Shown: one piece after another, positions 1 to 8,362 of the stretch
How positions within the stretch are numbered: the stretch's first letter is position 1
Layout: the number at the start of each line of letters is the position of its first letter
Source: Streptomyces sp. NBC_00289
GTDB lineage: Bacteria; Actinomycetota; Actinomycetes; Streptomycetales; Streptomycetaceae
DNA: 64,000 nt
Direction: 5' to 3'
Assembly: GCF_041435115.1 (NCBI RefSeq)
Contig: NZ_CP108046.1
Span: 186,001 to 250,000, forward strand
Position numbers and translations under genes: made by a program
Notes under the pieces: model-generated
Database searches by the model: none
Told to the model about the DNA's origin: nothing
What the model saw: only the letters and a program-made list of their open reading frames with translations

Positions 1-98
1 CTCCGGTACCCCACCATCCAAACGGTCCCAGCTCGCCGGGGCCACGGGCCCCTAGCGCTGCCGGTCCCTTCTTTCGGTGCTCTGCGCTGATCATGCCG

Positions 99-1834
99 GG
101 TTCTGGATCACTTTCAGTGCTGGGGCCACGGAGGGTCACCGAAACCGCGATCATGAACGGTCGTGGGTGATGTTCTCCTCCAGAACCTGTGGTTCCACCA
201 GGTCCAAGGTGTCGTGATCGAAAACGTTGTGCCTGACGGCGAGTTGGTGGCCGTGCGGGCCCGGGCGGTTGCGGAGCGGGTCGTATGTCCAGCGTGCGGG
301 ACGCTGTCGTCTCGGGTGCACAGCCGGTACGTACGGCGGCTCGCCGACAGCTCGGTCAGAGGGCGTCCGGTGCTGATCGAGTTACAGGTGCGGCGGTTCC
401 GCTGCGGCCAACGTTTGTGCAGACAGGCGACGTTCGCCGAGCAGGTCGACGGACTGACCGTCCGGCACGGCCGACGCAGCGCCGGGCTGCAGACAGTGCT
501 GGAGCGTGTGGCGGTGATGCTGGCCGGCCGTGCCGGTGCCCGCCTCTCCCAGACTCTGGCCGCCGGGGTGAGCAGGTCGACACTGCTGCGGTTGATCCGT
601 CGCCTGCCGGAGCCCGAGACCTCGACACCGCGGGTGCTCGGGGTGGACGACTTCGCGCTGCGCAAGGGCCACAAGTACGGCACGATCCTGATCGACATCG
701 AAACCCGTCAGCCCATCGACCTGCTGCCGGACCGGACGACGTCGACGGTCGCCAAGTGGCTCGCCGACCATCCCGGCATCGAGGTGATCTGTCGGGACCG
801 CTCCACCGCCTATGCCGAGGCCGGACGGCTCGGCGCCCCGAACGCCATCCACGTCGCGGACCGATGGCACATCTGGTCGAACCTTACTGAGGCCGTCGAG
901 AAGACAGTCGTTCAACACCGCGCTCTGCTACGTGAGCCGCACGACGCCGCCACGGCCCAGGCCGTCGCGGACACGGAGAACACGAACCTCGATCCGCCCT
1001 CTCCCAGAGGGCCGCGGACAACCGGCCGACTCTCCGACCGCATCCGGGAACAGCACGCGGCTATCCACGCTCTCCTCGAGCAGGGCATCGGACTGCGCGC
1101 GATCGCCCGCCAACAGGGGCTGGCCCGCAATACCGTCCGCCGCTTCGCCAACGCGGCAAGCGCGGACGAACTCCTGGTTGGCCGGTGGACCGGCCGAGCC
1201 AGCATTCTCGACCCCTACAAGCCTTACCTGCACCAGCGGTGGGCGGAGGGCTGCACCGTCGCCCGCCGCCTGTTCGAGGAAGTACGCGAACGTGGCTACC
1301 CCGGCGGCGAGAACGTGGTGAAGGTCTACGTGGCCAAACTCCGCGAGAACTTTCCGCACGACCCGCCCCACAAGACGCCGTCCGTGCGGAATGTGACCAG
1401 CTGGCTCACCCGCCATCCCGACCGCCTCACCGAGGACCAGACCCAGCAGCTCAAAGCGATCCTGGCTCGCTGCCCCGCGCTCGACCGCACCGCCCACCAC
1501 GTCCGCACGTTTGCCGAGCTCATGAACAACCGTCAGGGCCGGGACCTGAACAAGTGGATCACGAGCGTCCGGGCCGAGGACCTGCCAGCCCTTCATACCT
1601 TCGTCACCGGTCTCGGCCAGGATCTCGATGCCGTCGTCGCCGGCCTCAGCCTTCGCTACAGCTCCGGCGCGGTCGAGGGTCAGAACAACAAGATCAAGAT
1701 GTTGAAGCGGCAGATGTTCGGCCGAGCCAACTTCGACCTGCTCCGCAAACGGGTCCTCCTCACCGCGCGATGCCGTTCATGATCGCGGTTTCGGTGACCC
1801 TCCGTGGCCCTAGCACTGAAAGTGATCCAGAACC
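99..1834 (+). mobile_element. ISL3-family insertion sequence (copy A)
   Basis: The element is bounded by long terminal inverted repeats, 99-160 and 1773-1834. They match over 62 positions with one visible mismatch and begin GGTTCTGGATCAC. The right repeat overlaps the end of the transposase gene. ISL3 elements normally make an 8-bp target duplication; the flanks here (91-98 and 1835-1842) do not match. One flank has therefore probably been lost by deletion or recombination. The right flank is a group II intron remnant. Element and gene look structurally intact. Confidence 0.9.
163..1782 (+). CDS. ISL3-family transposase, intact
   Basis: This 539-residue protein is full length for ISL3 transposases. 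An N-terminal zinc-binding segment (CPACGTLSSRVHSRY, about residues 42-56, with a second Cys pair near 81-86) precedes the catalytic region. Candidate DDE positions are in GVDDFALRKG (about 160), VICRDRS (about 210) and the C-terminal SSGAVEGQNNKIK. A helix-turn-helix-like stretch (IRAIARQQGLARNTVR) sits near residue 310. The first start in frame is GTG at 163, directly inside the left inverted repeat, and the TGA lies within the right repeat. No frameshift is visible. It is related to, but clearly different from, the ISL3 protein at 33811-35388. Confidence 0.92.
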   Translation: MGDVLLQNLWFHQVQGVVIENVVPDGELVAVRARAVAERVVCPACGTLSSRVHSRYVRRLADSSVRGRPVLIELQVRRFRCGQRLCRQATFAEQVDGLTVRHGRRSAGLQTVLERVAVMLAGRAGARLSQTLAAGVSRSTLLRLIRRLPEPETSTPRVLGVDDFALRKGHKYGTILIDIETRQPIDLLPDRTTSTVAKWLADHPGIEVICRDRSTAYAEAGRLGAPNAIHVADRWHIWSNLTEAVEKTVVQHRALLREPHDAATAQAVADTENTNLDPPSPRGPRTTGRLSDRIREQHAAIHALLEQGIGLRAIARQQGLARNTVRRFANAASADELLVGRWTGRASILDPYKPYLHQRWAEGCTVARRLFEEVRERGYPGGENVVKVYVAKLRENFPHDPPHKTPSVRNVTSWLTRHPDRLTEDQTQQLKAILARCPALDRTAHHVRTFAELMNNRQGRDLNKWITSVRAEDLPALHTFVTGLGQDLDAVVAGLSLRYSSGAVEGQNNKIKMLKRQMFGRANFDLLRKRVLLTARCRS

Positions 1835-1837
1835 AGG

Positions 1838-1997
1838 ATTCAGGCGTCGCCGAGACGGATGGAGCCGCCGGACTGACGAAGTCTGCACCTTCTCCTGACC
1901 GCGAGCCCCTGAGGCTTGCTTGAGCCGTGTGCGGTGAACAGCTGCTTGCACGGTTCTGAGGGGGCGGGGACGCAGCGATGCGTCCCCGCTACCCGAC
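1838..1997 (+). ncRNA. Group II intron 3' end remnant (domains V and VI)
   Basis: A domain V hairpin lies at 1922-1956 (starting GAGCCGTGTGCGG and closing with CGGTTC). It is followed by a domain VI stem and the typical bacterial group II intron 3' terminus CTACCCGAC, ending at 1997. The sequence just upstream resembles the segment between the ORF and domain V of the complete intron at 3404-5960. The 5' end, domains I-IV and the ORF are missing, presumably lost where the ISL3 element joins. The remnant runs antisense to the IS630 relic that follows it. Confidence 0.8.
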
Positions 1998-2295
1998 TGA
2001 TGCGGGCCGTGATCCCCGCCCGGCGGACCGTATCGCACGAGACCCCGACCCGGTCCGCGATCACCACCCGCGGAGCGACCGCGCCGGCCGAGGTGTCCAA
2101 CGCGAGCAGCACCCGCGCCCGCCTGATCATCGACGCGCTGCGGACCCCCGTCGTCGTCACGCGCTCCAAAGCCCGACGATCTTCGGCACACAACGCGACC
2201 GGATACTTCTTCTGCGAGGACACGGCACCCCTGCCCGGCCGAACGGAAGCGACAAGTGACGCTCGCTCGGCCAACTCCACCAACCAGGAAGACAC
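1998..2295 (-). pseudogene. IS630-family transposase N-terminal fragment
   Basis: Reading from 2295 leftwards gives about 95 residues of a homeodomain-like IS630 N-terminus (KKYPVALCAEDRRALERV, then a helix-turn-helix ending GVSCDTVRR). Homology stops at the group II intron remnant at 1997; the catalytic domain is absent. It is unlike the other IS630 transposases in the window. It is a relic, apparently hit by an intron inserted in the opposite orientation. Confidence 0.6.
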
Positions 2296-2422
2296 TTAGT
2301 CGCGACAGCCTACTAGTGTCCTGCGCCAGAGATTCGTCGGCAGAGGCGGGCGAGGGAGTCGAGGATCTCTTCGGCTGTCTTGGTCCAGATGAACGGCTTG
2401 GGGTCTTGGTTCCAGTCATTGA

Positions 2423-3305
2423 GGATTTTCAGCAGTAGCTCTCAAGGGTGAGGACGGCTTTGGCTGCGGTGGTGAGCCAGGTGGGGCTGCAGCGGGCTTT
2501 GCGGAAGATCCGCCAGGTCTTCAATCGGGCCATGCCGCGCTCGACCGGGTAGCGCAGGCGGGCATGAGCCCTGTTCAGCGATAGCTGCCGGCGGTTGAGT
2601 TCTTTGCCGGGAGAACGTCGGATCGGGGTGGTGATGGTGCCGCCGGCACCGAGGTAGCCGAGGTCGGCCAGGACCGGGATACCGAGTCTGCGGCAGGTGT
2701 CGATGATCCGGTGGGTGCGGGCGGCGGTGAGGTCGTGGGTGCGACCGGGCAGCGCCTTCGAGATCCATACGATGGTGCCGTCCGGATCGGTGACGACCTG
2801 CAGGTTCACACCGTGACGCCGGTGCTTTCCCGAGTAGTCCCCGCGGCCGTCACCGACCCGGTCGCACTCCGCGAGGGTGCCGTCCACCAGCACGTATTCC
2901 GCCCGGGCCTTCACTTCACGCAGGGCCCGCGTCAGCCCCGGAGCCCGGCGCGCCAGCAGGCCCACCACGGAGCGGACATAGGCGTGCGCGGTCCCGACGC
3001 TGATGCGGAAACCAGCGGCGATCTGGGCCAGCGTGGTGTGCTGGCGCAAGTACACGAGCGCGACAACCGCACGCGCGGACGGACGGAGCTTGCACCGGCG
3101 GTCACCCTCACGAAGGACGATCAGCATCGTGACCGTCTCCACGAGGGCATGCGGGAGGTCGAGTGCGGCAGGATACGTAATCAACGGGGCTCCCCGGCAA
3201 CCGAGATCGCATGTCAGATACCTCTCTCAACTGCCTGGGAGCCTCGTCCGTTGCCCTGCCAGCCATCCCCTTGCATCACTCGATCAGTGGCCACCCTGAA
3301 AACGC
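2423..3305 (-). mobile_element. IS5-family insertion sequence (copy A)
   Basis: Ends are GGATTTTCAG (2423-2432) and CTGAAAACGC (3296-3305), imperfect inverted repeats. They are flanked by a perfect 7-bp duplication TCATTGA at 2416-2422 and 3306-3312. Deleting the element and one duplication copy restores the IS630 reading frame (W-V-N-D-W-N-Q-D-P). That proves it inserted into a functional transposase gene. Confidence 0.92.
2429..3184 (-). CDS. IS5-family transposase, intact
   Basis: A 251-residue DDE transposase of the IS5 group with an N-terminal HTH domain. The start lies before [18 protein letters not shown]. Catalytic candidates are [12 protein letters not shown] (about 95-106), [11 protein letters not shown] (about 172) and [16 protein letters not shown] near the C-terminus. 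The stop codon lies inside the terminal repeat. The same protein type recurs as broken copies at 26245-26769, 47432-48182, 61898-62765 and 63628-64000. This is the only uninterrupted copy of that subtype here. Confidence 0.88.
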   Translation of the reverse strand: MITYPAALDLPHALVETVTMLIVLREGDRRCKLRPSARAVVALVYLRQHTTLAQIAAGFRISVGTAHAYVRSVVGLLARRAPGLTRALREVKARAEYVLVDGTLAECDRVGDGRGDYSGKHRRHGVNLQVVTDPDGTIVWISKALPGRTHDLTAARTHRIIDTCRRLGIPVLADLGYLGAGGTITTPIRRSPGKELNRRQLSLNRAHARLRYPVERGMARLKTWRIFRKARCSPTWLTTAAKAVLTLESYC

Positions 3306-3403
3306 TCATTGACCCAGGACCGGATGTCGGCTTCGAGGGCCTGAATGTTCTTGTGTGCGCCGCGGCGGATCATCTGGTGGGCGAGGTAGCCGAACCACCG
3401 CTC

Positions 3404-5960
3404 GTCGGGTAGGACCGCTGCATTGCTGCAGCGGTCCCCCCTCAGAACCGGCCGTGCCCGCTTTCCGAGCAACCGGCTCAAGCAAGCCCCTTGGGCTCGC
3501 GGGCGAACAGAAGTGCTGGTCACCGGCCGGGGCCAGTGGCCAGCCGACGCTGGCAGTGGGTGTGTATCAGGCGTGAGGCGGCGGGTTTGTCCGGCTTGCC
3601 GTTGCCCGCATCGGTAGTGATCGCGTGTTTGCGGATCGCGGTGCGGGTGACCTTGAGCCACTGCTCCCACTGGTCGGGGGTTTGCGGCTCGTGGTCGGCG
3701 TGCAGCAGCAGCCCTCCGCAGAGCGGGCATCGGCCGTCTTGCATCTGCAGCAGATGCAAGGTGCCTTGCCCAGCGGGAGTTTGCCGCGGCGGCGCCGCTT
3801 GGCCCAGAAGTCGGCCAGGGCGGGATCGTCGGTTGACGCTCTCCCTGGCACCATCCGGTGCCGGACGATCGGCGTCCAGGCGAACTTGTAGAGGTAGAAA
3901 CCGCTGGTGCGGTCCCCGAATACCCATGTGTCCTGCCTGAACGGGTTGAACATGCCGAAGTACCGGGCGGTCACCCAGCGCATCGGCTTGTTCGGGTGGG
4001 AGAACTTGGCCCACTTGTAGACCAGTCTCCACACGTAGGCGTCCAGCGAGTTGAACGCCCGCTTGGACACCCCGATCCGGTAGTAAGCGACCCAGCCCTT
4101 GATGATCGGGTTGAGCTTGGCGATCACCGCGTCGGCGTTGGCCCCTCGCAGGGCCAGCACTTCGGCGGCAAGCCGTTCCCGGATCCGCCGCAGGGCCGCG
4201 TTGCTCGGCTTGGTCAGCAACTTTCCGCGATAGCGTCGGATGTTGAACCCCAGGAAGTCGCAGCCCTCATCGAGGTGGACAATGCGCGTCTTGTCCTCAT
4301 TGAAAGCCAGCCCCCGGGGCGCGAGCCACGCGGCCAGCCGAGCCTTGACCTGCTCGGCCTGTTCCCGAGAATGACACAGGGCGAGAAGGTCGTCGGCGTA
4401 GACGACCAGAACCGGAGAATCGCGCGCCAGAATCGTGGCATCACTGCCGAGAGCCTGGTAGCGGACTCCAGCGGCCTTTCCCATTCCGTGCAAGGCGATG
4501 TTCAACAACGCGGGACTGATCACCCCGCCCTGGGGAGTTCCCTCCACCGTCGGGGTGAACCAACCTTTCTCGACCACACCGGCCTTCAGCCATCCGGCAA
4601 CCATTCCCCTCGCGGGAAAGTCCCCCAATGACGCGAGCAGGTGATCGTGGTCGATTCGGTCGAATGCCGCTTTCAAGTCAGCGTCGAGCACCCACAGGCG
4701 TTTAGCATTCTTGCCGCTCGCCGTCGTGTGGATGGCAACGATCGCGTCATGGCAGCCGCGACCGGGGCGAAATCCGTAGACCTTCGGTTCCAGCCGTGCC
4801 TCCCACTCGGGCTCCAGTGCATTCAGCGTCAGAGCTTGTAGGCATCTGTCTGCGATCACGGGAATTCCGAGTGGGCGCTGTTTCCCATTCGCCTTGGCTA
4901 TATACACCCGCTTGACGGGCTTGGGCTTCCACGGGGCCGCGTCATGCTGGACCCAGTCGGCCAAATCGGCCTTTCCCTGGGGCAGCAGGACGACTTTCCC
5001 GTCGATGCCCGCCGTCTTGCGGCCATCGTTGACCTCCGTGACCCGCCGCACACTCGCGAGTGTGTTGGCGCGGGAGCGGAGCATCAACTTCTGCAGGTTC
5101 CGGACCTTGGCCAGGTCTCCTGCCTGCGATGCCGTAAAGATGCGTTGCCGCAGACGCCGTACGTCGTCCTCGACCTTCCGCCAGTCGATCGACGGCCAGT
5201 CGGTGATCTCGTCCTCCGGTCCGTTCGCCATGCCGGCTGCGGTCGCAGCGGCTTGCGCCGCCCCAGCCACGTGTGTCGTCACGGCGTCCAACTTGCCCTT
5301 CGGTTCAGGTGTCTTTGGTCATCGTTTCTTCACGGGCTCACCAGACCCACGTCAGCACCTTTTCAGGTCGAGGCATCGGCCCCTATCCGGCCAGTTATGC
5401 GGGAACCGCCGACGGAGGTGTCGGCATATGGTTCCCGGTTTCCTGCTGCCTTTCGGCGACCGGCATTCGCTTGTTGGGTCTTCCTGCATCCGCTGGAGAG
5501 TTGGGCCTTCCTCGCGGTTGGCTTACCAGGCCAGAACTGCATTGCCTGGACTCCATCGGGGTTGTCACGTTCCGCATGAGAGAGATGCTGCCGGGGAGGG
5601 CGCCCTCTGCACCCCGGGGACGGCGGTGCACTCCCGACCGGTCAAGTATCTCCAGTCGGCGCCTGCCGCTTTCCAACGGCCAGTCCCTATCTCCCGCTGA
5701 AACAACCCATCGGCGAGAGTGATCATGACGAGGCATCATCAAGGGTTCATTCGCATTCACCCGTCCGGCATTTCCCAGCCTGTAACCCCCGGATGGAACG
5801 AGGATCCTTGGGCATTTCCTCAGGCTTCGCACCCCGCGATTACTCGCAACGCACGCTGAGGCGGGAACGAGCCTTGCACACTGGCTCGGGTCCTACACCT
5901 TCGACATCGGCCGAACCTCCTTGGTGATTACCACTCTTCTCAAGCGACTTCGTGTCGCAC
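3404..5960 (-). ncRNA. Complete group II intron (ribozyme) within an IS630 gene
   Basis: On the minus strand the intron opens with GTGCGACACGAAGTCGC at 5960 and has the GTGGTAA-type 5' segment of bacterial group II introns. Domain V lies at 3479-3445 (GAGCCGGTTGCTCGG...CCGGTTC). Domain VI follows, and the intron closes with CTACCCGAC at 3404. The encoded reverse transcriptase is inside domain IV. Exon boundaries were set by the host gene: 5961 ends codon 313 and 3403 begins the next codon. It is in sense orientation in the transposase gene, so splicing restores that frame. Confidence 0.9.
3567..5291 (-). CDS. Group II intron reverse transcriptase/maturase (C-terminus frameshifted)
   Basis: A 574-residue intron-encoded protein. 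It shows RT fingers (KRVYIAKANGKQRPLG, 128-143), the palm motif VYADDLLAL with catalytic YADD at 298-301, GTPQGGVISP (251-260), and a maturase X domain with NPIIKGWVAYYR near 390. It should help fold and splice the intron and prime reverse transcription. Around 3762-3775 the frame shifts. The expected C-terminal HNH-type endonuclease (GRCPLCGGLLLHADHEPQTP) is readable only in the next frame, to 3520. The RT and maturase appear intact but the endonuclease is probably not made, which would limit target cleavage. The start at 5291 is the most upstream plausible ATG. Confidence 0.85.
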   Translation of the reverse strand: MDAVTTHVAGAAQAAATAAGMANGPEDEITDWPSIDWRKVEDDVRRLRQRIFTASQAGDLAKVRNLQKLMLRSRANTLASVRRVTEVNDGRKTAGIDGKVVLLPQGKADLADWVQHDAAPWKPKPVKRVYIAKANGKQRPLGIPVIADRCLQALTLNALEPEWEARLEPKVYGFRPGRGCHDAIVAIHTTASGKNAKRLWVLDADLKAAFDRIDHDHLLASLGDFPARGMVAGWLKAGVVEKGWFTPTVEGTPQGGVISPALLNIALHGMGKAAGVRYQALGSDATILARDSPVLVVYADDLLALCHSREQAEQVKARLAAWLAPRGLAFNEDKTRIVHLDEGCDFLGFNIRRYRGKLLTKPSNAALRRIRERLAAEVLALRGANADAVIAKLNPIIKGWVAYYRIGVSKRAFNSLDAYVWRLVYKWAKFSHPNKPMRWVTARYFGMFNPFRQDTWVFGDRTSGFYLYKFAWTPIVRHRMVPGRASTDDPALADFWAKRRRRGKLPLGKAPCICCRCKTADARSAEGCCCTPTTSRKPPTSGSSGSRSPAPRSANTRSLPMRATASRTNPPPHA

Positions 5961-6919
5961 GACCTGGTTGATCCAGGAAGAGCCGGTCGGGGTGAAGTGC
6001 AGCTCGAACCGCGGGTGCTTGGCCAGCCAGGCCTTGATCGCCGGGGTCTTGTGGGTGCCGTAGTTGTCCACGATCAGGTGGATCTGCAGGTGCGCGGGCA
6101 CCGCCTTGTCGATCCGGATCAGGAACTTCTTGAACTCCACGGCCCGGTGCCGGCGGTGCAGGGCGGTGATGACCTCACCGGTGGCGACGTCGAAGGCAGC
6201 GAAGATGGTGGTCAGGCCGTTGCGGACGTAGTCGTGGGTGCGCCGCTCGGGCATGCCCGGCATTATCGGCAGCACCGGCTGGGACCGGTCCAGGGCCTGG
6301 ATCTGCGACTTCTCGTCCACCGAGAGCACCACCGCACCCTCGGGCGGGTTGAAGTACAACCCCACGACGTCATAGACCTTCTCCACGAACAGCGGGTCCG
6401 TCGACAGCTTGAACGTGTCCGCCAGATGCGGCTTGAGCTGGAACTGCCGCCAGATCCGGCCGACGGTCGACTTGGACAGGCCGCTGTGCTGGGCCATCGA
6501 TGTCCGCGACCAGTGGGTGGCGTTCTTCGGGAGCTGTTCCAGCGTGGTGACCACCACCGCTTCCACCTGGTCGACGCTGATGGTGGGCGGCCGGCCCGGT
6601 CGGGGCTCGTCGACCAGTCCGTCCAGTCGCTGGGTGAGGAAGCGTCGCCGCCACTTGCGGACCGTGTCCGCGGTCACCCGCAGATACCGGGCGACCGCGA
6701 CGATCGGCGGGATTTCCGGCCCCGCGCATGCCAGCACGATCCGTGCCCGCAGGGCCAGGGCCTGGGCCGATGTCGCCCGGCGCGTCCACCGCTCCAACTC
6801 TGCCCGCTCGTCATCAGACAGCAGCAACGGCTCGAGTTTCGGGCCCCGACGAGGAACTGACGCACCAGCAGTAGAAGTCACACCACTACTAACGAGCAAC
6901 TACTGGCGCAGGACACTAG

Positions 6920-8361
6920 TAGGGCTTGGTCAGGTCGGTTGTGGTGGTGCGTGTCCTTTGGGCCCGGTGTGGCGTTGAGTGTGTGTGACTCCGGACGAGA
7001 TTGCTGTGGTGCGTGGTGAGTTGGAGGCGTTTGCGGCGGAGGTGTTCGAGCCGTTCGCGCGCAAGGATCAGCGCCGGTGGGGGCAGGTTTATCTGCGGGG
7101 GCTGCTGACCGACGGACAGCGTAAGTCGGTCGAGCCGATGGCCGCCCGGCTCGGCCAGGACGGCAATCGTCAGGCGCTGGCCAACTTCATCACCACCAGT
7201 CCCTGGGACCCGGCACGTATCCGGGCCCAGCTCGCCTGGCGGATGGAGGAGGCGATCGGACCCGAGGCCCTGGTCTTCGACGACACCGGGTTTTTGAAGG
7301 ACGGCCAAGCCTCGGCGTGTGTGTCGCGGCAGTACACCGGAACGGCGGGAAAGGTCACCAACTGCCAGGTCGGCGTCTCGCTCCATTTGGCCTCCGACCA
7401 CGCCTCGGCGGCGGTCAACTGGCGGCTGTTTGTGCCCCAGAGCTGGGATCCGGCCTCGCCGAAGGCCGATGCGGGCAAGGTCGCCCGCCGTGCCGCCTGC
7501 CGGATCCCGGACGATGTGGGGCATGTGGAGAAGTGGCAGCTGGCCCTGGACATGCTCGATGAGACCCGCTCCTGGGGACTCGACGTGCCGCTGGCCGTCG
7601 CGGACGCCGGATACGGTGATGCCGCCGCGTTCCGGCACGGAGTGCAGGCCCGCGGCCTGAACTATGTAGTGGGGATCTCCAGCACGCTGTCGGCCCAGAG
7701 CGCCGACGCGGTGGCGGTGGCTGAGCCGTACTCCGGCAGCGGACGCCCGCCGGTGGCGAAGTATCCCGACACGGCGCGGTCGGTGAAGGAGCTGGTCATC
7801 GCGGCGGGCCGGAAGGCAGCCAGGCCGGTGCAGTGGCGGGAGGGCTCCCGGCCCGGCGCCGGCCCCTCGGGCCGCAAGCGGATGTACTCCCGCTTCGTGG
7901 CCCTGCGGATCCGGCCCGCCGGACGCGAGGTCCGCCAGCACACCGACGGCCCGGAACTGCCCGTGTGCTGGCTGCTGGCCGAATGGCCCGCCGACGCGAG
8001 CGAGCCGGTGCAGTACTGGCTCTCCGACCTGCCCTCCGGCATGCCTTTGACCACACTGGTCCGCCTCGCCAAACTCCGCTGGCGCATCGAGCATGACTAC
8101 CGGGAGATGAAACAGGCCCTGGGACTTGCCCACTTCGAGGGCCGCACCTGGAACGGATGGCACCACCACGTCACCCTCGTCTCCGCCGCGCACGCCTTCT
8201 GCACCCTGCAACGACTGGCCCGCGCCCCAAAAGACGCGGCGCCGGCCTGAGCCTCTACCAGATCGTCCGCGAGCTACAGACACTCCTCGCCCTCTTGACC
8301 GGCGCCTGCCCCACCTGCCACCACGGCATACCCACACCACTACGAACCTGACCAAGCCCTA
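6920..8361 (+). mobile_element. IS701-family insertion sequence, intact
   Basis: Ends TAGGGCTTGGTCAGGT (6920 onward) and the complementary ACCTGACCAAGCCCTA (to 8361) are inverted repeats. CTAG occurs on both sides (6916-6919 and 8362-8365), the classical 4-bp IS701 target duplication. The target CTAG is itself formed by the outer end of the IS630 element to the left, and the right copy starts the next IS630 element. Confidence 0.9.
6979..8250 (+). CDS. IS701-family transposase, intact
   Basis: A 423-residue protein, the usual length for IS701 (IS4-like DDE fold). Catalytic candidates: Asp in ALVFDDTGFLKDG (about 97-108), Asp in VADAGYGD (about 205) and Glu in WRIEHDYREMKQALGL (about 370), the family's C1-type signature. 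SRQYTGTAGKVTNCQVGV is a characteristic IS701 segment after the first Asp. The start is GTG at 6979 or GTG at 6985. No disruption is seen, so it may be active. Confidence 0.92.
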   Translation: MCVTPDEIAVVRGELEAFAAEVFEPFARKDQRRWGQVYLRGLLTDGQRKSVEPMAARLGQDGNRQALANFITTSPWDPARIRAQLAWRMEEAIGPEALVFDDTGFLKDGQASACVSRQYTGTAGKVTNCQVGVSLHLASDHASAAVNWRLFVPQSWDPASPKADAGKVARRAACRIPDDVGHVEKWQLALDMLDETRSWGLDVPLAVADAGYGDAAAFRHGVQARGLNYVVGISSTLSAQSADAVAVAEPYSGSGRPPVAKYPDTARSVKELVIAAGRKAARPVQWREGSRPGAGPSGRKRMYSRFVALRIRPAGREVRQHTDGPELPVCWLLAEWPADASEPVQYWLSDLPSGMPLTTLVRLAKLRWRIEHDYREMKQALGLAHFEGRTWNGWHHHVTLVSAAHAFCTLQRLARAPKDAAPA

Positions 8362-8362
8362 C

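Larger units (their letters stand above)
2313..6899 (-). pseudogene. IS630-family transposase split by an intron and an IS5
   Basis: Exon 1 (6899-5961) encodes 313 residues: an N-terminal HTH (TADTVRKWRRRF), then DDE-type segments VLSVDEKSQIQALDR and HLIVDNYGTHKT, ending ...SSWINQV exactly at the intron boundary. Exon 2 (3403-3306) resumes in frame with ERWFGYLAHQMIRRG, giving the family motif SSWINQVERWFGYL. The reading frame is then cut by the IS5 at its 7-bp target. Past the IS5 it continues at 2415-2313 with DWNQDPKPFIWTKTAEEIL and a TAG stop within the terminal TA. The reconstructed protein is 379 residues. Intron splicing alone would leave a 352-residue product ending in IS5 sequence, so the present gene is probably dead. 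Confidence 0.85.
2314..6918 (-). mobile_element. IS630-family element carrying a group II intron and an IS5
   Basis: Terminal repeats GTGTCCTGCGCCAG (2316-2329) and CTGGCGCAGGACAC (6903-6916) are perfect inverted copies. TA dinucleotides flank them at 2314-2315 and 6917-6918, as expected for IS630. Between the ends lie a transposase gene, a 2557-nt group II intron (3404-5960) and an 883-bp IS5 (2423-3305). Without these two, and without the 7-bp IS5 target copy, the element is about 1.16 kb, a normal IS630 size. Confidence 0.9.

Noticed and set aside
1..98. Possible gene end at the window start
   Set aside because: No frame with recognisable protein; too short to assign and likely intergenic or IS debris.
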